Positions 46,281-55,289 of a stretch of 64,000 nt of DNA are shown here, piece after piece. Made by a program: the position numbers and the translations under genes. Under the pieces are notes generated by a model. It saw only the letters and a program-made list of their open reading frames with translations. It was not told the origin of the DNA and did no database searches. Numbering within the stretch: position 1 is the stretch's first letter; every line of letters begins with the position of its first letter. Location of the stretch: the NCBI GenBank assembly GCA_963082975.1, contig OY720344.1, positions 5,753,580-5,817,579 on the forward strand, given 5' to 3'. Source of the DNA: Labia minor (taxonomy: Eukaryota > Arthropoda > Insecta > Dermaptera > Spongiphoridae).

Positions 46281-48829
46281 AAATTTTTAAAAGTAAATAA
46301 TAAATTCGTTCATTTTACATCATAAAAATATTAAAAAAATATATTATTGATATTTCTGATGAATAATATTTTTTTTATTCCGAAAACCTAGGGTCATCCT
46401 ACGATGACCTTTCATAATTTTTTCGGTAAAATTAAAAAATGAAATGTTTTAAAAAAAATAATAAATTCGTTCATTTTAAAAATAAAAATAAAAATATTAA
46501 AAAAATATATTATTGATATTTCTGATGAATAATTATTTTTTTATGCCGAAAACCTAGGGTCATCCTACGATGACCTTTCATAATTTTTACGGGAAAATTA
46601 AAAAATGAAATTTTTAAAAGTAAATAATAAATTCGTTCATTTTACATCATGAAAATATTAAAAAAATATATTATTGATATTTCTGAAGAATAATTATTTT
46701 TTTATTCCGAAACCCTAGGGTCATCCTACGATGACCTTTCATACTTTTTTCGGTAAAATTAAAAAGTGAAATGTTTTAAAAAAAATAATAAATTCGTTCA
46801 TTTTACTTCATAAAAATATTAAAAAAATATATTATTGATATTTCTGATGAATAATTATTTTTTATTTCCGAAAACCTAGGGTCATCTTACGATGACCTTT
46901 CATAATTTTTTCGGTAAAATTAAAAAATGAAATTTTTAAAAGTAAATAATAAATTCGTTCATTTTAAATCATAAAAATATTAAAAAAATATATTATTGAT
47001 ATTTCTGATGAATAATTATTTTTTTATTCCGAAAACCTAGGGTCATCCTACGATGACCTTTCATAATTTTTTCGGTAAAATTAAAAAATGAAATGTTTTA
47101 AAAAAAATAATAAATTCGTTCATTTTACATGATAAAAATATTAAAAAAATATATTATTGATATTTCTGATGAATAATTATTTTTTTATGCCGAAAATCTT
47201 GGGTCATCCTACGATGACCTTTCATAATTTTTACGGGAAAATTAAAAAATGAAATTTTTAAAAGTAAATAATAAATTCGTTCATTTTACATCATAAAAAT
47301 ATTAAAAAAATATATTATTGATATTTCTGATGAATAATTATTTTTTTATGCCGAAAACCTAGGGTCATCCTACGATGACCTTTCATAATTTTTTCGGTAA
47401 AATTAAAAAATGAAATGTTTTAAAAAAAATAATAAATTCATTCATTTTACATCATAAAAATATTAAAAAAATATATTATTGATATTTCTGATGAATAATT
47501 ATTTTTTTATGCCGAAAACCTAGGGTCATCCTTCGATGACCTTTCATAATTTTTACGGGAAAATTAAAAAATGAAATTATTAAAAGTAAATAATAAATTC
47601 GTTCATTTTACATCATAAAAATATTAAAAAAAAATATTATTGATATTTCTGAAGAATAATTATTTTTTTATTCCGAAAACCTAGGGTCATCCTACGATGA
47701 CCTTTCATACTTTTTTCGGTAAAATTAAAAAGTGAAATGTTTTAAAAAAAATAATAAATTCGTTCATTTTACTTCATAAAAATATTAAAAAAATATATTA
47801 TTAATATTTCTGATGAATAATTATTTTTTTGTGCTGTAAACCTAGGGTCATCCTACGATGACCTTTCATAATTTTTACGGGAAAATTAAAAAATGAAATT
47901 TTTAAAAATAAATAATAAATTCGATCATTTTACATCATAAAAATATTAAAAAAATATATTATTGATATTTCTGATGAATAATTATTTTTTTATTCCGAAA
48001 ACCTAGGGTCATCCTAAGATGACCTTTCATAATTTTTACGGGAAAATTAAAAAATGAAATTTTTAAAAATAAATAATAAATTCGTTCATTTTACATCATA
48101 AAAATATTAAAAATATATATTATTGATATTTCTGATGAATAATTATTTTTTTATGCCGAAAACCTAGGGTCATCCTAGATGACCTTTCATAATTTTTTCG
48201 GTAAAATTAAAAAATGAAATTTTTAAAAGTAAATAATAAATTCGTTCATTTTACATCATAAAAATATTAAAAAAATATATTATTGATATTTCTGATGAAT
48301 AATATTTTTTTTATTCCGAAAACCTAGGGTTATCCTACGATGACCTTTCATAATTTTTTCGGTAAAATTAAAAAATGAAATGTTTTAAAAAAAATAATAA
48401 ATTCGTTCATTTTACTTCATAAAAATATTAAAAAAATATATTATTAATATTTCTGATGAATTATTATTTTTTTGTGCCGAAAACCTAGGGTCATCCTACG
48501 ATGACCTTTCATAATTTTTTCGGTAAAATTAAAAAATGAAATGTTTTAAATAAATAATAAATTCGATCATTTTACATCATAAAAATATTAAAAAAATATA
48601 TTATTGATATTTCTGATGAATAATTATTTTTTTATTCCGAAAACCTAGGGTCATCCTACGATGACCTTTCATAATTTTTACGGGAAAATTAAAAAATGAA
48701 ATTTTTAAAAGTAAATAATAAATTCGTTCATTTTACATCATAAAAATATTAAAAAAATATATTATTGATATTTTGATGAATAATTATTTTTTTATGCCGA
48801 AAACCTAGGGTCATCCTACGATAACCTTT

Positions 48830-49869
48830 CATAATTTTTTCGGTAAAATTAAAAAATTAAATGTTTTAAAAAAAATAATAAATTCGTTCATTTTACATCG
48901 TAAAAATATTAAAAAAATATAATATTGATATTTCTTATGAATAATTATTTTTTTATTCCGAAAACCTAGGGTCATCCTACGATGACCTTTCATAGTTTTT
49001 TCGGTAAAATTACAAAATGAAATGTTTAAAAAAAAATAATAAATTCGTTCATTTTACATCATAAAAATATTTAAAAAATTTATTATTGATATTTCTGATG
49101 AATAATTATTTTTTTATGCCGAAAATCTAGGGTCATCCTACGATAACCTTTCATAATTTTTTCGGTAAAATTAAAAAATTAAATGTTTTAAAAAAAATAA
49201 TAAATTCGTTCATTTTACATCGTAAAAATATTAAAAAAATATAATATTGATATTTCTGATGAATAATTATTTTTTTATGCCGAAAATCTAGGGTCATCCT
49301 ACGATAACCTTTCATAATTTTTTCGGTAAAATTACAAAATGAAATGTTTTAAAAAAAATAATAAATTCGTTCATTTTACATCGTAAAAATATTAAAAAAA
49401 TATAATATTGATATTTCTTATGAATAATTATTTTTTTATTCCGAAAACCTAGGGTCATCCTACGATGACCTTTCATAGTTTTTTCGGTAAAATTACAAAA
49501 TGAAATGTTTTAAAAAAAATAATAAATTCGTTCATTTTACATCATAAAAATATTTAAAAAATTTATTATTGATATTTCTGATGAATAATTATTTTTTTAT
49601 GCCGAAAATCTAGGGTCATCCTACGATGACCTTTCATAATTTTTACGGGAAAATTAAAAAATGAAATTTTTAAAAGTTAATAATAAATTCGTTCATTTTA
49701 CATCATAAAAATATTAAAAAAATATATTATTCATATTTCTGATGAATAATTATTTTTTTATTCCGAAAACCTAGGGTCATCCTACGATGACCTTTCATAA
49801 TTTTTTCGGTAAAATTAAAAAATGAAATGTTTTAAAAAAAATAATAAATTCGTTCATTTTACATCATAA
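48830..49869 (+). repeat. Diverged distal edge of the satellite array
   Basis: The last six monomers carry changes rare elsewhere: TACATCGTAAAAAT, AAAATATAATATTG, TTTCTTATGAAT, CTTTCATAGTTTTTTCGG and repeated GATAACC arms. They are still in the 161-bp register. The final monomer stops after TTTTACATCATAA and the sequence becomes unique at GACAAATGGC. Loss of homogeneity at an array edge is expected where unequal exchange is reduced. Confidence 0.75.
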
Positions 49870-50550
49870 GACAAATGGCTATATGTAGCTTTCTTTAATC
49901 CTGTATATATATATATATATATATAAGAATTTATTTCTGTACTTTTGTTTTCATAAAATAAAAATTCATATCAAATATAATTTCTACCCCTCAAAAACGG
50001 TGATTGATTGAAAAAATTGACTAGAATGTGTATCTGTGTAGTACTATCCGATAAAGGATTCACTATTCTGTTTTCCGAGAATAAGCGACCTTTAAATTTT
50101 TTTTTCTCTTTTTCTTTTTCTTTTATAATTTTTAATATATAATCAAAATCTTTATAAGTTTTATTTACAGCAGAGAGGTACACATAGGTACACTTGGGCC
50201 AAACATACAAGGTTTCATTTTAAGCGGGCCGCAAAAAATTTATTTCGAATAATAGTTGGAAATCTTTAAAATTCTGATTTTTTTAAGAGACAAATTGAAA
50301 ATTTTTTAAAAAAAATCGAAAGTCTGATCGCGAAAAACTTTGTTTTTTTTAGGACCATATTGAAAAAATTTAAATATTTGCCGATATATTGCCCGGGCCG
50401 CAAAAATATTTGTCGCAGACCGTGAGTTTTGTTGGTTGAAAACTTTTGAAATCGACATCTTGAAACCAGTACAAGAATCAAAATTAATATCTAATCTTTC
50501 ATATCAATACATTAAAAATTTTATTTCGAACTATCAATTAATACATTTTA
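49870..50550. other. Intergenic, decayed repeat debris
   Basis: No gene that I can support. It opens with a TA microsatellite at 49904-49925. Two related motifs, GGGCCGCAAAAAATTTATTTCG near 50224 (first 20 bases conserved) and GGGCCGCAAAAATATTTGTCG near 50395, lie about 170 bp apart, suggesting a worn repeat element. Short minus-strand open frames at 49971-50210 and 50266-50481 are low-complexity Lys/Phe runs and I do not call them genes. Confidence 0.6.
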
Positions 50551-50558
50551 TTACGATG

Positions 50559-51175
50559 CAGTGGCGTACCTAAGGGGGCGTGGGTGCGGTCCGCACCGGG
50601 CGGCACTTATCTTGGGGGGTATTTTTTATATTTGGTTATAGTTGTAAAAAGCAACCTATTCATTTCATATTTATTTTTTTTCTTTCTTGAATAATAAATG
50701 ATTAATATGAATATTATAAGTTTACTATTTGATTTATATAAATTATGATCAACTATATGATTTCGAATATTATTCCTCGGTGTATATAAATGCATTTTAG
50801 TGTAAATTTTGAATTCTAATTCCAAGAACAGGATAATAATTTTATTTTATTGTATTCATTAAAATTCGTTGAATTCGTAAACGCATCTTTAAGATTTTGT
50901 TCGGCAAAATTATCTTCGTTCTACAATGAGTCAATTAAGACTACAAAATCTTGCAATATTGTATTGGAGCAGCTAGTATTATATAAATATGTTTACGAGT
51001 GCATACAAATATGTGTAAAAAAATTTGCTCTGTGTATTAATTAATATTGATTAAATAACTTAATAATTTATTTATGATTATTAATTTATAAAAAACACTA
51101 TTTGATTGACTTATAATAGAAAGGGCGGCAAACTGGAGATCGCCCCGGGCGGCAAAAGTTCTAGGTACGCCACTG
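50559..51175. mobile_element. Non-autonomous hAT element with intact TIRs and 8-bp TSD
   Basis: The element begins CAGTGGCGTACCTA and ends TAGGTACGCCACTG, a perfect 14-bp terminal inverted repeat with the CAGTGGCG start common in insect hAT families. It is flanked by an exact 8-bp target duplication, TTACGATG, at 50551-50558 and 51176-51183, the hAT length. Both ends have G+C-rich subterminal stretches (CCGCACCGGGCGGC and CGCCCCGGGCGGC), while the middle is AT-rich. At 617 bp it is far too short for a transposase. The small frames inside (50607-50825 minus, 50850-51044 plus) show no transposase motif that I recognise. The intact TSD suggests a fairly young insertion. Confidence 0.92.
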
Positions 51176-51183
51176 TTACGATG

Positions 51184-51450
51184 ATTGTTAAAATGACAAA
51201 AAAGAAAATTTGAATTGGATTATAAAAACATTAAATTTAAATAAAATTAATTAATTATATAAATGATAAATTAAGTATAATTGTGGGAATTGGATAAATT
51301 ACTTAATTAATTAAAAAATTAAATTTACAGTATAGTATTGTTATTAAATTAAATTAATTAATTAACATATATTAAATTTAAATTTAAAACCTTCACCTTC
51401 ATTTCTAAGTCAAAATTTAATAATTTAAAATTAATTCCGGTACTTACCGT
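51184..51450. other. AT-rich spacer
   Basis: Composed largely of TTAATTAA-type simple sequence. Nothing coding or structured beyond this is visible. Confidence 0.7.
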
Positions 51451-51570
51451 GAAATTCTATATATAGCAGTTTTATACAATTTTTAATCATGTGAAAAACT
51501 ATCAAACATATAACTTTATTTTTACGGTCACTTTAGAGGGAAAAAAAAATGAAAACGTGGTAGGTAACAG
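51451..51570 (-). mobile_element. Truncated inverted fragment of the HINE-like repeat
   Basis: Read on the minus strand, this segment matches the interior of the two longer copies at 53414-54029 and 57674-58272. Shared blocks are TCTAAAGTGACCGTAAAAAT, TTTGATAATTTTTC (one or two changes), TTGTATAAAACTGCTATATA and TAGAATTTCA. Both element ends are missing. A short plus-strand frame at 51491-51679 starts in it and is a product of the repeat, not a gene. Confidence 0.75.
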
Positions 51571-52144
51571 AACATTCAAAAATATTACTAATTTCTTCAT
51601 TTTTTATTCATTTTTTGGGATAAAAAAACCTATAATTTTTTTTCACTTTAGGTTTTACTATCAAGAGATCCAACAATGAATATAATAAATATAATAAATT
51701 AAATAAATTTTATTGATAGAATGAATAGTTACTGTTTTTTATTTATACAATCATTCTCGACAGCACTAAATTCCTCATTCTAACAGAGATCCCATCGCTA
51801 CATTTACAATCTATTAATTTCTAAATAATTAACATTCCAAATATTCACTAGAAATATTTATTTTATAGAGAAGAACAATGTCAGCTAATATATATATATA
51901 TATATGAATCAATTATTTCGAAAAGGCAACATCTCCGAATTTTTTCAAAATTGAGAAAAAAAAAATTCCATTTTGTAAAATAAGCTTAATAACACCTTTT
52001 TAGAGTGGAAAGGAAACATCTCCGAAGTTTTATCATTAAGAAAAAAATTCTGATAACTTTATGTATTTTGAAAAGGTAACAACTCTAGCAGTTGAAACAG
52101 TTTCCTTTTAGGTCCCTGAGAAGTATATCGAATTAATAAAATAA
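51571..52144. other. Intergenic with a short degenerate repeat
   Basis: Three related phrases occur about 75 bp apart: CGAAAAGGCAACATCTCCGA near 51918, GGAAAGGAAACATCTCCGA near 52000 and TTGAAAAGGTAACAACTCT near 52068. A TA microsatellite followed by GAATCAATTATTTCGAAAAGG (near 51891-51925) has an inverted counterpart at about 54140-54180. No gene is visible. Confidence 0.55.
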
Positions 52145-52599
52145 TCATCATATACCAATAAATTTGATATCTACAACATTACAACTTCCGAAATTATTGA
52201 TTTTAAAAAATGGTGGCCGCAATTTTATAAAAAAATTGTACTATCCAAAGGAAGTTTTGAAAAGCAAATTCCAAGAGAGTAAAGGGTTTCGTTTGGTGTA
52301 AGCAGCTATAACGAGTTTGTGTAGAGTTCCGTCACCCCTGGAACTGTTAAGGTACGCCAATATATAAATAATGATATGAACCGAGAGGAATTTCATTTAC
52401 TAAAGCATTTAACAAATTTCCCTTCTTTACCATATTAAATGGATTTTCCTGCATTTCCTCAAAAGTGCTAATTAATGCAAAAAAAAAAATAGTCGACATC
52501 AAAAAGGTGATTCAGTATATTCCAGTAGAATATACACAATTTTACGAAGATTTATTTTTGTGGCCCACAACTAATGAAAATACCGACCAAGATTTTTAA
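52145..52599 (+). pseudogene. Decayed repeat-type ORF, stops and frameshifts
   Basis: Conceptual translation gives protein-like stretches in sequence. The first frame reads a segment with DFKKWWPQFYKKIVLSKG, then a stop, then RVSFGVSSYNEFV, a stop, and SSVTPGTVKVRQYINNDM. After a shift at an A-run near 52479-52489 it reads IVDIKKVIQYIPVEY, then TQFYEDLFLWPTTNE, and ends at a TAA at about 52597-52599. An AATAAA follows near 52614. The order of an aromatic-rich block, a beta-type block and a final Trp-Pro-Thr segment looks like one ancestral protein, broken by at least two stops and one frameshift. It resembles repeat-encoded ORFs of arthropod genomes, but I cannot name the family. There is no in-frame ATG and no intact product. 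Confidence 0.5.
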
Positions 52600-53126
52600 A
52601 TTGTCTACAGAAATAAAAATAGTTCATAATTTTATCAGAAATGACATTTATTGCGTATTATACTTGTGTTTTAGTATATTATTATTTTTTAAGGTATTTT
52701 TTCATATTTTTAAATAAAAAAAACAAGTCATAGTAACAAATTGTTTAACTTATTTCACAACCTAACAAAAGGGAAAATATCAAAAAAATTTTTTTTTAAT
52801 TTTCAGTACAAAACTAATTTATTAAAATAATGATTAACACAAATTAATATTACCTGAAGATAGCTAAAAAGAAAGGATGTGGCTATTTATACATATCGTA
52901 TGTATACGCAATTGGCTATTTATACATAAAGTATGTTTAAGAATTTAGCTTTTTGTAGTTACGTTTTTAACGTACTAACTAACCAAAAAGTTTATTAATA
53001 TTAATATTTTAATAAAAACTACATAATTATAGAAAAATAACGTTTTATTTATTAATGATTATTGTTACAATATACGTAAAAAGCAAAACAATAAAATAGA
53101 TAAAGAATAAGACATAAACTGTATAC
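52600..53126. other. AT-rich intergenic
   Basis: Nothing coding is visible. The phrase GGCTATTTATACATA occurs twice, near 52880 and 52914. On the minus strand, AATAAA-type signals near 53043-53050 lie just past the stop of the ORF fragment at 53127 and could serve it. Confidence 0.6.
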
Positions 53127-53413
53127 TTAAGTACTTATTTTATTTTTATTCCGTATTTTAATTTGCTTCTTGTAAAACCGAATCTGTTTACTTTTTTTTT
53201 TCGGACGTCCTTTAGACTTAATTTTTGTTTTGAATTTTAGGTTTTCATTTGATTGATGATTTGTATCGGATTCGTTCTGACTTTCAGTACCAACTAAGCT
53301 ATCCATGCAACTTCCAGCTTCAACTAAGTTACTTGTCTCAGATTTTATTGAACTAGTTGTAGGTCCACTATACTCATTCTCAAACAGAGAAACCCCATTT
53401 CTAGCATTTTTAC
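53127..53413 (-). CDS. ORF fragment with a C-terminal AT-hook-like motif
   Basis: An open minus-strand frame of about 95 codons ends at 53127 with a Lys-rich tail. It has a Ser/Glu/Asn-rich stretch, then KGRPKKKSK, which matches the core of an AT-hook (Gly-Arg-Pro flanked by Lys), a minor-groove DNA-binding element. The frame stays open upstream to 53561, but that part (53414-53561) is antisense of a HINE-like transposon and so is not native protein. It could be the last exon of a chromatin protein whose upstream intron received the transposon (CTAG/AAATGG near 53404 is a possible acceptor). It could also be a fragment of an old mobile-element gene. No homologue is recognised. Confidence 0.3.
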
Positions 53414-53765
53414 TATCTCGCCAGAGATATAGTATTGCGATCACGAACATTTTCGATGTTGAGATTTTGATGTTTTTATACGTTTTGAAGGTTCCTGAAT
53501 CATTTTCACTAAGGTTGAGAAAAATGCCTGTCTGTGTGTGTGTGTAGACAAGATTACGCAAAAACGGTTTGAGCTAGAATGATGAAATTTGGTACATGGA
53601 CATTATTCAAAATTCATAGTTTTCTATCAACTTTTGAGAAATGTAGCTCAACCGGAAGAGGGTCATTACCTACAACGTTTTTTTTTTTTTTTCTTCTAAA
53701 GTGACCGTAAAAATAAAGATATAGGTTTGATAATTTTTCACGTGATTAATAATTGTATAAAACTG

Positions 53766-53804
<39 letters not shown>

Positions 53805-54029
53805 TTCAGCTTGAATCAATCGATGAAAGTACCAGAATTAATTTTTTAACACTGCAAATGTCACTCGCCAACACGTGCCTTGGTGCCTTCAACAAAGAGC
53901 CAAACATGCGCTGGTTTGATGGATTGATTGATTTTAATTTATAATTTAATTAATTAAATTTAATTTAAATATAATATATGTTATTTAATCCAATTCAAAT
54001 TGCGAGATAGTCGAGTGGAGACACTCCAG
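53414..54029 (+). mobile_element. HINE/DINE-1-like (Helentron-type non-autonomous) element, copy 1
   Basis: This copy aligns along its length with 57674-58272. It starts TATCTCGCCAGAGATA and has a subterminal inverted match GCGAGATA at 54002-54009. It ends with a hairpin GAGTG-GAGA-CACTC at 54013-54026. It carries a TG microsatellite near 53530 and a TA microsatellite at 53766-53800. A 5' terminal repeat inverted at a subterminal 3' site, a 3' hairpin and internal microsatellites are the architecture described for HINE/DINE-1 elements mobilised by Helentrons. Exact termini and the T-T insertion site cannot be proved from two copies. No protein is encoded; frames at 53305-53547 and 53753-53944 are incidental. 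Confidence 0.65.
53766..53800. repeat. (TA)n microsatellite expansion
   Basis: About 17 TA units inside HINE-like copy 1. The same position in copy 2 reads only GCTATATATAGAATTT, so the tract expanded after the copies separated. Confidence 0.9.
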
Positions 54030-55085
54030 CTTATTTTCAATTAATTTTAGTTCGTTCATATATTTGTTAAAGGTTGTAGTTCCATAATTTGATAAAATAT
54101 CTGCGATTTAGTTTTTTTAGCCCCCTGAAGATAATACCTTTTCGAAATAATCGATTCATATATATATAATATATATGTCATGAAATTTTCAAACAATTCA
54201 TATATATAATTTTATTTTTCTGTCAGCAATGAATAATTTGCATTGAATTTTCTTGATCTTTAATCATTTATCTATTAAAACGTTTTATCACTAAAGTGAT
54301 AATATAAATTTCTATCTACTGAAATATAATAAATTATTTCAACTTTGTGGAATTCGTTAAAGGATTACAAAAAATAATATTGCAGATTACTAAAAATTAT
54401 ACGATTTTATTGATAAAAATTAAAATTTCTAATAATATATGCCTTTTGATAAGAGATTTTAACATACATACATTTTAACATAACACACTCGATTGAACTA
54501 CGTTATTTTTAAAGACGGGATCTAAAAGAAATTAAAATTTGTCTGTTTTTCCAGTTCATTAATAGGTACTTTTAAATTATTTGAAATTGTTTCAATACGT
54601 TTATTAGTTTTTCATAATTTAAAATAGGAAATTTAAATGACGTCAGCAACTTCATCAGTCCGAGTTCTTCCTTAAATACAAAATATTATAAATATAAATA
54701 AAATCAAATTACGAAATATATATTATGTTATCTTCATAGGCCATACTTTTCTGTCTTTCATTGCATTAAAACACGTTTAAGGGGGTGTATGTTTTATGAT
54801 TTTTTTTTTTAAATTGATGTTCTTTTAAATTATTTGAACGGCGGATCGGTGAACCAGGTTCTGTATTTTATTAATCTAGAAATCTAGATGGATAAGGAGA
54901 AAGGCAGTAAATCTATGCATGTATATTTTAATACAAAAGTTAAGCTTTTATTAAAAAAATAAATTAACAAAAATGATATATTTATAAAAATATGTTATAT
55001 ATAATATATATATATATATATAATTTCTATAGATTATTAGGTAGATAAATGTCAAAGAATGTGACTTTTATAAAGTGAGAGTTGT
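54030..55085. other. AT-rich intergenic, no gene seen
   Basis: Mostly low-complexity AT sequence with TA tracts near 54163-54178 and 55003-55021. A lone TGACGTCA, the full CRE/ATF palindrome, lies at 54638-54645, which could be chance. GAAATAATCGATTCATATA near 54143 is the inverted partner of a phrase near 51905. No open frame of note. Confidence 0.55.
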
Positions 55086-55089
55086 TTTT

Positions 55090-55095
55090 TTTATT
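55090..55095 (-). terminator. Poly(A) signal AATAAA for the 442-residue secreted protein gene
   Basis: TTTATT on the plus strand reads AATAAA on the minus strand, about 195 bp past the TAA stop at 55290. It would give a 3' UTR of roughly 210 bases containing a GAT/ATC trinucleotide run. It is the nearest clean hexamer; others lie further on near 54952. Confidence 0.5.
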
Positions 55096-55185
55096 ATTAT
55101 TATTCAATTAAAAGATAAAAAATGAAATCATATATTATATAAGTTTTATATGATCGTATTAATAGGAAATTGAAGGTATGTTGTT

Positions 55186-55248
55186 GATGATAATGATGAT
55201 GATGATGATGATGATGATGATAATGATGATGATTTAATGATGATGAGT
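55186..55248. repeat. (GAT)n microsatellite in the predicted 3' UTR
   Basis: About 20 GAT units with two GATAAT interruptions, lying between the stop codon and the poly(A) signal of the minus-strand gene. Confidence 0.9.
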
Positions 55249-55289
55249 GATAAAAGTACTAGAACTCGAAGATTAAGAAATGGATAATT

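Larger units (their letters stand above)
1..49869 (+). repeat. 161-bp AT-rich satellite array, about 310 tandem monomers
   Basis: The landmark TAGGGTCAT recurs at 121, 281, 442, 603, 764, 925, 1085 and 1246, so the period is 160-161 bp. It still holds at 49772. All copies face the same way and no unrelated DNA interrupts them. A typical monomer has about 32 G/C in 161 bases, mostly in one segment holding CCGAAAA, CCTAGGG, GGTCATC-CTAC-GATGACC and TTTTCGG or TACGGG. The rest is A-tracts and T-tracts, such as TTTTAAAAAAAATAATAAAT and ATTAAAAAAATATATTATT. Frequent variants define subfamilies: TTCATTTTACATCAT, TTACTTCAT, TTTTAAAAATAAAAATAAAA, CTGAAGAAT, AATAAATATT, and TCCTAAGATG. No reading frame survives in it. 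The array starts mid-monomer, so it continues to the left. Length and homogeneity fit centromeric or pericentromeric heterochromatin, which is inference. Confidence 0.98.

Noticed and set aside
1..49869. CRISPR-like array
   Set aside because: The repeats are contiguous 161-bp units without unique spacers, and the flank is plainly eukaryotic.
1..49869. CENP-B box or telomeric repeat
   Set aside because: No monomer contains a sequence close to the CENP-B box. CCTAGGG is not a TTAGG/CCTAA telomere unit and occurs once per 161 bp.
50850..51044. Transposase fragment inside the hAT element
   Set aside because: No hAT motif is recognisable in the 64 residues, and the element is too short to be autonomous.
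53305..53944. Plus-strand frames at 53305-53547 and 53753-53944, and the similar one at 57596-57814
   Set aside because: They translate HINE-like repeat sequence and recur only because the repeat does.
54638..54645. Regulatory CRE/ATF site TGACGTCA
   Set aside because: A single 8-bp match in 14 kb, downstream of a gene and with no nearby promoter, is not evidence of function.
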